From positions 21,937,501-22,001,500 of the forward strand of contig CM065388.1 in NCBI GenBank assembly GCA_033060915.1: DNA of 64,000 nt, given 5' to 3'. The stretch's first letter is position 1, and the number at the start of each line of letters is the position of its first letter. This document shows positions 11,607 through 20,081 of the stretch, piece after piece. This stretch comes from Euryodendron excelsum. Its lineage: Eukaryota > Streptophyta > Magnoliopsida > Ericales > Pentaphylacaceae. Both the position numbers and the translations under genes were made by a program. The notes beneath the pieces were generated by a model, which searched no databases, was not told where the DNA came from, and was given only the letters and a program-made list of their open reading frames with translations.

Positions 11607-12690
11607 CCGTCTCGAGGAATAAACTATCTCGAGAGAGGGATTGGAAAGGGGACTTACCGTCTCCAAAGAGATGTGCCTGAATTGGAACCGTCTTGAGGAA
11701 TAAACTGTCTCGAGAGTGGGATTGGAAAGGGGACTTATTGTCTCCGAAGAGACGTGCCTGGATTGGAACCGTCTCGAGGAATAAACTGTCTCGAGAGTGG
11801 GATTGGAAAGGGGACTTATTGTCTCCGAAGAGACGTGCCTGGATTGGAACCGTCTCGAGGAATAAACTGTCTCGAGAGTGGGATTGGAAAGGGGTCTTAC
11901 CGTATCCGAAAAGATGTGCCTGGATTGGAACCGTCTCGAGGAATAAACTGTCTCGAGAGAGATTGGAAAGGGGTCTTACCGTCTCCAAAGAGACGTGCCT
12001 GAGTTGGAACCATCTCGAGGAATAAACTGTCTCGAGAGAGGGATTGGAAAGGGGTCTTACCGTCTCCGAAGAGACGTGCCTGGATTGGAACCGTCTCGAG
12101 GAATAAACTGTCTTGAGAGTGGGATTGGAAAGGGGACTTATTGTCTCCGAAGAGACGTGCCTGGATTGGAACCGTCTCGAGGAATAAACTGTCTCGAGAG
12201 TGGGATTGGAAAGGGGTCTTACCGTATCCGAAAAGATGTGCCTAGATTGGAATCGTCTCGAGGAATAAACTGTCTCGAGAGAGATTGGAAAGGGGTCTTA
12301 CCGTCTCCAAAGAGACGTGCCTGAGTTGGAACCATCTCGAGGAATAAACTGTCTCGAGAGAGGGATTGGAAAGGGGTCTTACCGTCTCCGAAGAGACGTG
12401 CCTGGATTGGAACCGTCTCGAGGAATAAACTGTCTCGAGAGAGGGATTGGAAAGGGGTCTTACCGTCTCTGAAGAGACGTGCCTGGATTGGAACCATCTC
12501 GAGGAATAAACTGTCTCGAGAGTGGGATTGGAAAGGGGTCTTACCGTCTCCGAGGAGACGTGCCTAAGTTGGAACCGTCTCGAGGAATAAACTGTCTCGA
12601 GAGAGGGATTGGAAAGGGGTCTTACCGTCTCCAAAGAGACGTGCCTGGATTGGAACCGTCTCGAGGAATAAACTGTCTCGAGAGAGGGGT
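11607..12690. repeat. 81-bp tandem array, about 14 units, with higher-order structure
   Basis: Each unit contains CTCGAGGAATAAACTGTC then TCGAGAG, a GGATTGGAAAGGGG block and GTCTC(C)GAAGAGACGTGCC. Starts fall every 78-82 bp (11607, 11689, 11769, 11850, 11931, 12009, 12090 and so on). Four consecutive units (11769-12089) recur as a block at 12090-12409 with the same diagnostic variants, offset 321 bp, so the array has also grown by multi-unit duplication. The chimeric LTR has six units at 44326-44770, and the third type A copy has only decayed remnants near 56330-56640. Confidence 0.93.
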
Positions 12691-13339
12691 TGGAAAGGAA
12701 AGGACAATCCTCCTAAGGGCATTTTGGTCATTTTGCTTCTATTTGGGCCTAACAGGCCCGCGAAGCGATGGAAAGACGGAATTTAGACCGAAAGAATTGG
12801 TTTCAATTGGAATATGCCCACAATGACTTGAAAACAAGTCTGGACGGAGTGTAGACTACCGAGCGGTCAAAAATGGGGTACTTACAATCGTGTCGTGTGA
12901 GCTTAGGGTCGTAGGGTGTTCCTTGGGTTAAATAAGGGCATGTGGTGAAACCCTTTGCTCGCCGGTGCTGTTTCGGGGTATTTTTGGGCTTCTAGGTGCA
13001 AAACGGTCATTTTGACCGGAGTTGGCTGGAAATGGTCAGGAATGGTTTTGTATGTTGTGTTAAGTGTGCAGGGCTGTCCAGGGATGGTTTTGAGAGAGTC
13101 TTTTACCGTTCAGCGGGGTTTGTGTCGTGCTGAGGCGTTCAGGGGCAAAATAGTCATTTTGACCAAAGTGAGCCGGAATAGAACCAGATTTGGACCAAAT
13201 GGCATGTGGGGGACACCTAATGGTTTGACAAAATTTTAGAAGGATGGACTTATCGTTTTGGGGGATTTTGAACTTTCCCAAAACGTGCTTGGAGGCCCAA
13301 GGGCAGGTTTGGTCATTTTTCACCGAGTCGGGTTAGCAG

Positions 13340-13530
13340 GCGCCGGTGTTGACCTAGGTGTTGGTTCGGTCTCGGAAAACTACCTGTGCGCTGTTGGTCT
13401 CCAAGAACGCCCGGTTTTAGAGAACTACCTGTAAGGGTGGTGTTGGTTCTTGAGAATGCCTGGTCCCAAAAAGCTACCTGGAAGGGTGGTGTTGGTCTTC
13501 GGGAGCACCCGGTCCCGGAGAACTACCGAA
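13340..13530. repeat. 49-bp-type tandem repeat at the - strand 5' end of type O LTR
   Basis: Three to four imperfect copies of a GGTGTTGGTT...AACGCC(T/C)GGT...AGCTACCTG unit. A clearer array with 49-bp spacing is in the homologous LTR at 47410-47645. Confidence 0.7.
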
Positions 13531-13848
13531 TGATAGACATTCTACATTAGCGGGCTAGTAGGCGCCAGAAGTGAACCATTTGGAATTTTTGATCAGGTGT
13601 TGGTCCTAGAGATCGCTCGATCCCGAGAAGCTACCTGGATGGCGTTGGTTTCCGGGACCGCCCGGTCAGAAAAATTGCCTGGAATAATGGTGCTTACGGC
13701 TCCAGAGGGTCCTTGTGGGCTCGAGAAGCGACTAGTTGATTGGATTGGTGATTGAAAGGCTCATCTTGAGCTTGCATGTGTTGTGATGTTGGAAACCGAA
13801 CCCGATCGAGCCGAAGATCGTCGAGCGGGCAAAAATGGGGTACTTACA

Positions 13849-14222
13849 CTTGGCATAGTAAAAACCATAATTCCATCTCTTTATGCATGGCTGAGGCAAA
13901 GTACATAACTGCTGGAAGCTATTGCGCTCAGCTTTTGTGGATGAAACAGATGTTGTGTGATTATGGCCTTGAACCGAATGTCATGACCTTGTTTTGTCAC
14001 AACATGAGTGCGATTAGTATTTCTAAGAATTCTGTTCAACATTCTCGCACCAAACACATTGACAGTCACTATCACTTTATCCGTGAATTAGTTGAAGAGA
14101 AGGTCATCTCTCTAAAGCATATTTCCACTGAGAAACAACTTGTTGATCTCTTTACTAAACCCCTTAACACTCTTAGGTTTGAATTTCTGCAAAAATCCCT
14201 AGGAGTGTGCTCTCTCGAGTAG
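13849..14222 (+). pseudogene. Copia RNase H, second half, ending the pol ORF
   Basis: This resumes the frame broken at 3518. The CTTGG duplicate (13849-13853) opens it, then come the HSKNHNSISL and MAEAKYITAG blocks, typical of copia RNase H (normally SxAEAEY). Toward the end are RTKHIDxxYHFIRE, the LVDLFTKPL tail motif and the pol stop at 14220-14222. No stop interrupts these 120 codons, so this part is better kept than the rest of the element. Confidence 0.93.
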
Positions 14223-15741
14223 TCTGTCTTGTTGGGGTCCAGGCTTGAGATCGGTTCCTGCTTCATCTTATCTTAAGCCTGTCTTTCGTGGTTTTTTTTT
14301 TTTTTGTTGTTTTGTGTTGTGTGTGTGTATCTTTAGTGTGATCTGATTTTGGTTCTTCTTGTCATCTATTTAAAGCACTTCCCATGAATTGCTAGAGGCA
14401 TGAGCATGACATAAATTAAATCTTGTGTGTATCTTGGATTGTGCATTTGTGATTCATGCATCATTGGTGCTTCCAGCCATGCTTATAATTTATGTTTATC
14501 TGATAATGTCCTCTTGAGATCTCTTAGAATATGGAGTCCGACCTTTTGTGATCATTTTGCAGACCTCATCATGGTTGTCTTCTTCTAGTCAGGAATGCCT
14601 CGATTGACCTTGGTCATGTATACCCTTTAAAAAATAAATAAATGTTTAGGTGGAAAGGGCTACCTGTGAGTTTGTGAGAAGCTACCCTTGTTATGTGGTA
14701 AGAGGAGATGGCTACCTGCTCACATGTATGACAGCCACCATCCCTCGATTGTCTATTGTGCTTAAATGCTAGAGAGATAGGGTTGGAACTTTAAAAGTTG
14801 ATCAGAAGAGTATGTGAATCTTAAAAAAAAATTGGTGGTTAAAAATCGTTGTTGGGATGACATGGTGGTTTGACTTCGAGTAAATTATTGTCTACGATGA
14901 AGCTTCCATGATGAACACTGCCATGATTTTGTTCCAGGGTCTATATTCTTATTATTCTTTTGATGGACCTGCATCTCGGTTCATAATGGGCAGTATGGTT
15001 CCTATCATCTTTATATGTCTTGAGTTGCTAGCATGCCATCCTTAATCTATCTTGATGTTAATTTTTCATGTTTAGGTCTTCTTTATCTTCATTGGTTGTA
15101 TTTTGAATGTGTTAATTATTGAGACCTTGGTCAAGTGGGATCTCTTGTTGTTTTAGGTGCATTTTTTTGGGTCAGGTGTTTTCACGGGATGTCGTTAGAT
15201 CTCGCTCCCACGAAGTCGACTTATCAAGGCTTTATTTAAATTGCAGCAACTATTCCCCTCTTATTTTATTTTGGTGTCGCTTTCCCTTTCCCTTCGAACC
15301 GGTGACCTCTAGTGATTGTGGATGCCTGTTCCTCCTCCATCCAGCGAGCTTCTTCTCCTCCTTCTTGGTCGCACTATCTGGGTCGTCTTTGAGGTAATCT
15401 TCCTCTCCTCTTGTCATTTCATCTTTCGTAGTATTTAGGTGTGTTTCTCTGCCCTATGGTTTCGATTTTGGGGGTTTCTTATGCTCCGCCATTAATCGGG
15501 TTTATGGGGTTGTGACTCCTTGGTTGTGGGGTGCGAATCATCAGTTTGGGGGCGTTGTTGCCCTCGATTTGTTTGTGTGTGCATTTTTCTATAGATTCTT
15601 CCTGACCCAGTCACGCTGACTGGTGTGTCAACCGTGTTTTGGTTTTTTGTTGTGTTTTTTTAGGTCTTGCTTAGACCAGTCGTTGTTGGACTGGTGCGCC
15701 TGCTTGGGTGTGGTTCTGATTCTTATGAGTGAGTGTGCTCT
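14223..15741 (+). other. Sirevirus spacer between pol and the env-like ORF; no gene seen
   Basis: About 1.5 kb of T-rich sequence with a T13-14 run at about 14291. No protein family was recognised and reading frames are short. Sireviruses commonly have a non-coding spacer here. A CAG|GTGC-like splice site could exist, but nothing decisive is visible. Confidence 0.5.
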
Positions 15742-17078
15742 ATGATACCTACACCTCATAAACTGAAGAGGCACAAACCCCTCCTTCTCGTCGTACCTCA
15801 GGTTTCCCTAGCAAACGGTCTGGCCCTAGTTCCCTGAGCACTCAGTCTACTCCTCATTCCCCAAGCAAGTGCCTTCGCTTTGGCACCTCTGGTGTCGCGT
15901 TATCATGTTGAGGGGGAGTCTCTTCGTCCCCTAAAGTGTCTCGGTTTAGACCCGCCTTTGAGGTTAAGTCTCGATATAACCGTTCTTTTTCCTCCCAACC
16001 TGTGTTTGTCTATCGGGGTGTTATCATTGATCAGTTCTCTGAGACATGTATCCATACCTACTTCTCTAAGTGGGGTTGGACGCATCTAGCTGTGTGTAAC
16101 GGGTTGGCTAGTCAGGAGCTGGTTTGAGAATTTTATGTGAATTTTCATGCTTCCAACAAGGAGGCTGGTTCCTTGCAGTCGTATGTGCATGGGGTGCCTC
16201 TAACTTTTTCTATCATCAATATTTGTACCTTTCACCACATCACTCGCCCTATTATCACTGAATTCCCCTATCCTCCTACTCGCACTGGGCCTATGTTAAA
16301 TTCTTTGGCCTAGCTTCTTCTCTCTTGTAAAGGTAATTGGTCACTTGGTCCTTCGAGTCTACTTAAGCAAAAAGAGCTTAAGGATGTTTTTCGGGTGCTA
16401 AACCATATGGTGTGTGATCTCTTTCTCTGCACTTCACATGTGATCGAGATCGATGAGTCCCGTGCTCGTCTTATGCATGCTATAGCCACTGACCTCGCTG
16501 TGGATATCGGTCGTCTCATATTCAATCTTATCCTCTAGGCCTCTACGGACAACTCCTCCCGTGTTTATCTTCCTTTTGGGATTTTGATTACCGACTTTCT
16601 CTCTCGTCATCAAATTGTGGCTACGCCCGATGAGACGCGTATCCTGATTAGGAAGTCCATTTCTCGTCAGACCCTCAGGCTAAGTAATGCTCATTTTCGC
16701 GTTGTGCCTCCCCAAGCGTAGTTGCAGCAGCCTGCGGTGGAACTTTCGGATGATAAGGCTCCTCCTGTTGATCCTACAGCACTATCTTCCTCCACTGCTC
16801 CTGCGGCCGTTCCTCCTCGTACTGGGATGTCTGCTTCGATGTCTGCTTCCTCCTCCTCTATTGCTGCTACCATTGCTGCTCTCTCTACCTAGCTGACATC
16901 AATCCATACTGACTTGGTGGAGCGTATTGGCCTGGTTCATGAGTAGATTGGTCTCAATGTAGAGCGACAAGAGCGTGACATTGTTTGTGTTTAGGATACC
17001 CTGTCTGCTCTTTCCCGATGACACACCGAGTTTATCAATGATGTAAATGATTTCATTTGGAGCATTCGTTGGCTGTAG
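15742..17078 (+). pseudogene. Env-like / plant-transposon-type ORF of the Sirevirus, decayed
   Basis: A probable ATG at 15742 opens a short basic leader, then a frameshift near 15780 moves into one frame that continues to a TAG at 17076-17078. The protein is Ser/Pro-rich first, then a folded middle (about 15936-16550, beginning RPAFEVKSRYN and including FVYRGVIIDQF and a WGWTHL block), then a Pro/Ala/Ser-rich stretch and a short C-terminal helix. This layout fits the third ORF of env-carrying Sireviruses. The middle also resembles the region called 'putative plant transposon protein domain'. Stops in frame are TGA at 15909, 16125 and 17019 and TAG at 16311, 16536, 16719, 16890, 16944 and 16992. 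An actual envelope role is unproven for the family. Confidence 0.6.
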
Positions 17079-17510
17079 TTGTGTCTGGTGGATTGTTTAT
17101 CTTGTGGTTATTTTTCGTTCTTTCTTTCGTATGGATATTGTTGGATATTGGTTTTGTCAGGTGCCTCCTTTGTGCATGCTTGAGGCTTTCGTGTTTGGCT
17201 CCTGCACAGTTTCTACATATATTGGATATTGGATATTGCATTGCTTAGTTGGCTTCTTTTGTCAATTTGTTCCCAAAAAGGGGGAGAGCTGCTATCTTAT
17301 TTCTACATCTTAGTTGCTACATATGTTTTTTATCTATTGTTTTATTATTTCGCTTGCACTTAATTGGGCTGGTTTGGTTAGTTGATGCAGTATGCAAGGA
17401 TGTTTCTACATACCTGTGATTGGTGCTTGTAATTTTGGAGTCCTTGTATTTTTACATTTTGTTTTATTTCCCTGTAATGGTGATGTCGAGTAGTATAGGG
17501 TTTTGCTCAC
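17079..17510 (+). other. Sirevirus 3' untranslated region
   Basis: T-rich non-coding sequence between the env-like ORF and the 3' LTR. Its only clear element is an extra polypurine tract at 17275-17287. Confidence 0.6.
17275..17287 (+). promoter_or_regulatory. Upstream polypurine tract copy
   Basis: AAAAAGGGGGAGA, preceded by a TTTGT-rich context like that before the LTR-adjacent tract. Repeated polypurine tracts upstream of the 3' LTR are a known Sirevirus signature. Confidence 0.7.
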
Positions 17511-17518
17511 GAAATTGT

Positions 17519-17531
17519 CAAAGGGGGAGAT
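17519..17531 (+). promoter_or_regulatory. Polypurine tract next to the Sirevirus 3' LTR
   Basis: CAAAGGGGGAGAT lies directly before the TGTAAG LTR start. It is the plus-strand primer for reverse transcription. Confidence 0.85.
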
Positions 17532-18480
17532 TGTAAGTTTATGTTATTGGCTAAATTTCATGACACATCTTGGTTGATGTATTTTGAGGGCTTGGGTTAT
17601 CAATCACAAGCATTCGGAAGGAAGTTCAAGTTTATTCGTGCAAGCTCGGGCTAAAAGAGTCTTGTATGATATATTTTGACTATTGAAGGGGACTTCAAGA
17701 GATGTCGATGGATTTCGAGGGTAAAAATAATGAGTTGGCTGCAAAACATGGAGCTCGTAGGATGTTCGTAAGACGTTCGCGGGATGTCGCAGGACCTCGA
17801 GGGTAAAAACAGTAAGCGTGTAGATTGGTCAAAACCTCGCGGGATCCTTGCAGGATGTCGCAGGAGGTCGAGAGTAAAAACAATGAGCGCATCGAAATCT
17901 GGGATTGAGCTTGTTGAATCCTCACGGGAGCGAGCTGCACTTCGCGGGTTCCTCGCGGGACCTCGCAGGAGCAAGCTGAGCGAATCAAATTTCTCGAAAA
18001 TCACGCCACTATGGTTTTTTCTCTTATTTAAAGCCCAGTATACTTCTCCAAACTTTATCTAAGCCGCCACTATCAAATACTCATAGAGAGAAGTATTTCC
18101 TACCTTCCTAAAAGCTCAGAAACAGATCATAACAATAATCTTCTTCAATCTAATTGAACAAATTAAGAGTCTTGATAGAATTCATAGCGTGAAATCCGTT
18201 CTATGGGGATCTGAACGGTGGTTAGGCACAAAGATAGTGAATCGTAGATACGAGCAAGGTCAAGAGAATCATTAGATCATGAAGTTGATAGATTTGATTG
18301 TAAACAGTCTTGTAACCATCTGAACAACGAGATATAGTGCATGATCTTTATCCGGCAAAAGGGACACGTGGTTTTTCTTCCATTTAAGGGTTTCCACGGC
18401 AAAAGATTGATATGTATCTGATTGAATGGTTTGCTTTCTTTTGTCCTTTGGTATGTACAATATTACTCATTGTCATAACA
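17532..18480 (+). mobile_element. Sirevirus 3' LTR (right end approximate)
   Basis: The start TGTAAG is fixed by the polypurine tract. A CG-rich block at about 17690-17990 holds imperfect repeats of GATGTCGCAGGACCTCGAGGG. A TATTTAAAG box sits near 18021, and a copia-type CGTGG-TTTTTC...GGTTTCCACGG segment near 18368-18400. Plausible CA ends are near 18459 and 18480; without the 5' flank the duplication cannot be checked. Confidence 0.75.
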
Positions 18481-18799
18481 TCTTAAACTAATATTGCAGG
18501 TTTTAGTCTCTAGACAAAACATAAACAAATGCTAGGTTTTTCATATCTGATGACTCATGTAAATTAAGGATGAATATTATACGTTTTTTGGTTTGATTTT
18601 CTAGGTGGTATGATATTTCCCTACTGATCGGGTGACCAATTGGCCCTTGAAATATCCTACTTTCTGAATGTTTTGGCTTATGGGTTTGCTAGTCATCGAA
18701 TTCAAGCATACAAAGTTTTGTTTCGTACATTAGTCGAATGAGAGATCCCCCTCCCGGCTTCTTGGCTCTAACACTGAAATTTTTCGTATGATTGAACAG
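18481..18799 (+). other. Probable intron sequence upstream of the TMK-like exon
   Basis: AT-rich, no ORF. It ends in a T-rich stretch and ATTGAACAG, a plausible 3' splice site. If the downstream exon belongs to a real gene, the Sirevirus nest would lie inside this intron. Confidence 0.4.
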
Positions 18800-19150
18800 G
18801 AACGGGACGAGTGACAACGATGATTGACGTGTTCAGCTTCGGAGTGATTCTAATGCAGCTGATTACTGGAAGAAAAGCAATACATGAGACCCTGGAGGAG
18901 GACAGCGACTCGAACGAAGCTCATCTTGTCACATGGTTCCACAGAATGCTTATGATCAACAAGGACACGTTCCATAAGGCCATCGACCCAGCCATTGATA
19001 TTCTTCATGAAGAAACAACGCTTGCAAGTATCTGCACTGTCGCTGAGTTTGCCGGTCACTGCTGTGCAAGCAAGCCCTCCCGGAGGCCTGACATGGGCCA
19101 TGCAGTCAATGTGCTTTCATCTCTTGTTGAGCTCTGGAAACCATCATATT
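18800..19150 (+). pseudogene. TMK-type receptor-like kinase, last-exon fragment (kinase C-lobe)
   Basis: The exon starts after an AG acceptor and reads [18 protein letters not shown], matching the segment after the APE motif of TMK transmembrane kinases, including the DVFSFG block of subdomain [27 protein letters not shown] and [21 protein letters not shown] follow; the last is a TMK signature covering the invariant Arg of subdomain XI. TMKs act at the plasma membrane in auxin signalling. The exon start matches the intron site I recall for TMK genes. After WKP the sequence leaves the family: the Ser-rich tail is missing and a TIR-like repeat begins 32 bp on. The first exon is not in the window. 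It is probably a fragment, but a gene with a huge intron and altered 3' end is possible. Confidence 0.8.
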
Positions 19151-19181
19151 CTCCATTTTGTACGGAAAATGGAGAGGTTAA

Positions 19182-20081
19182 GGTTCGTTTGTTTCAACGT
19201 AAAATGTTTTTACATTTTACGTTGTTTGGATGCACATAATATTAAAAACCATTATTTTACACAGACAATATTTGACACCATTTTCCTGAAAATGACTTAC
19301 GAATCTCATATCCGTAAGTTATCTTCCCAGAGACTCTCGACTCTCGACTCTGCAGAGTTCAAACTCCTGCAAACAATGCAAGAGTGAGACGCTGAAGCCT
19401 CCCAGCTATTTGTTCCTTCTTCGCCGGCCAGATTCATCATCATCGGCGACTACTTCACATCACCATTTTTGTGTCTCGATCTTGGTTATCAGTTTAATGA
19501 ATGTTCCTTCCTCGATGGCCACCATTCTTGGGCATCTTTATCTACTTCCCCATCACTGATTTTCATCAAAATTCTAAATTTGGAGGCAGTTTGTTTTGCC
19601 TCCAATTTAATTGATTGAGTGAATTAAACTTCTCATATGTGTGGAATTATTAGTTACTGGTTTTTATTCTCATCTTCTCTGGTTTGAGTTCAATTGAATG
19701 ATTGTAGTTTAATCCCTCTCTTTGCTTATCCGTCAATTCTTTCATAAAATGCTTGAACCAGACAAATTCTATGTTTAAACCTATTTAAGCAGATTTTCTT
19801 AGTTTCTTTGAGAATCTTCAATTGAAAACCAAGTAACGTTAATCTCCAGAATTCGTTCTTGAATTGCACTTGGGACTTTTCAACTAATGTTGTTTTAATT
19901 GGCATGCTGTGGTATTTATTTAGCTCCTTAAACTTGGTGGGAAAAAGGATTTCGGAAAATCTATTCAGGACTTCTAGCCAAACACAGGAAAATTAAAATA
20001 ATACTAAATGTTTTCATGTAAATTTTTTACAAAAAATTATTTTCAAAAGTAAAATTTTTTACATCAAAACAAAACGGAGCC
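19182..20081. mobile_element. Candidate MITE with imperfect terminal inverted repeats
   Basis: The left end GGTTCGTTTGTTTCAACGTAAAATG resembles the reverse complement of the right end, which begins GGCTCCGTTTTGTTTTGATGTAAAA. Both arms also hold TTTTCC-GAAAAT-type sequence further in. The target duplication is unclear: GTTAA occurs on both sides, but with a 3-bp offset on the right. No transposase is present. Confidence 0.4.

Larger units (their letters stand above)
7209..12886 (-). mobile_element. Giant solo LTR, Tat/Ogre lineage, type A copy 1 (5678 bp), nested in type O
   Basis: Ends are TGTCGCGCC at 7209 and GGGGTACTTACA at 12886, i.e. TGTAAG...GGCGCGACA on the - strand. Flanks ATCGC (7204-7208) and ATCGT (12887-12891) are a 5-bp duplication with one change. 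Order on the + strand: GAGTCGCCACC block, a 1.7-kb region of short TTAGGAAAG/TTTGGAAAG motifs (about 8040-9770), an ACCACATAATCAAGGGGG block (about 10098), TATA region, repeated GGGGCAAAACGGTCATTTTG segments (about 10906-11400), an 81-bp tandem array, and the terminal GCGGTCAAAAATGGGG. No coding capacity is seen. Confidence 0.88.
3519..13848 (-). mobile_element. Giant solo LTR, Tat/Ogre lineage, type O copy 1 (own length about 4.65 kb, interrupted)
   Basis: On the - strand it runs from TGTAAG (13848) to GCGCGACA (3519). The two halves, 3519-7208 and 12887-13848, total 4652 bp once the nested insert is removed. No gag, pol or second LTR is present, so it is a solo LTR left by LTR-LTR recombination. 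Family landmarks: a GAGTCGCCACC block (about 3671), a CCTACGTATC block (about 4203), a - strand TATA box (6402-6411) and GGGGCAAAA(C/T)GGTCATTTTGACC-like segments. It is homologous to the LTR at 44968-50118. Tat lineage is inferred from the related element on the right of the window that carries gag. Confidence 0.85.
1..18480 (+). mobile_element. Degraded Sirevirus-type Ty1/copia retrotransposon, interrupted at 3519-13853; 5' end lies off the window
   Basis: Order seen: gag C-terminus, protease, integrase, reverse transcriptase, RNase H (copia order, integrase before RT), then a long spacer, an env-like ORF, two AAAGGGGGAGA-type polypurine tracts and a 3' LTR beginning TGTAAG. Long coiled-coil gag, an env-like ORF and multiplied polypurine tracts are known Sirevirus hallmarks. 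The reading frame crosses the 10.3-kb insertion exactly: Val-Thr-Trp before it and His-Ser-Lys after, with CTTGG duplicated. The element carries many stops and at least three frameshifts, so it cannot move by itself. The 5' LTR and primer site are outside the window. Confidence 0.88.

Noticed and set aside
11602..12634. Overlapping reading frames of 80-130 codons on both strands
   Set aside because: They are frames through the 81-bp tandem repeat, and the peptides simply repeat with the unit.
11607..12690. Regularly spaced repeats resembling a CRISPR array
   Set aside because: The whole 81-bp unit is conserved with no unique spacers, and it lies in a plant LTR.
7209..12886. + strand orientation for the giant LTRs
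   Set aside because: TATA boxes, the polypurine tract at 50119 and gag all point to the - strand.
3519..13848. The whole 10.3-kb insert as one complete retrotransposon with two LTRs
   Set aside because: The inner unit has its own flanking duplication, and no internal coding region lies between direct repeats; two nested solo LTRs explain it better.
15903..16127. Frames on the opposite strand overlapping the env-like ORF
   Set aside because: Only the + strand frame 0 continues across stops with a coherent protein.
16687..16896. Leu-rich short ORF that could pass for a membrane peptide
   Set aside because: It is a shifted frame over the Pro/Ala/Ser-rich part of the env-like ORF.
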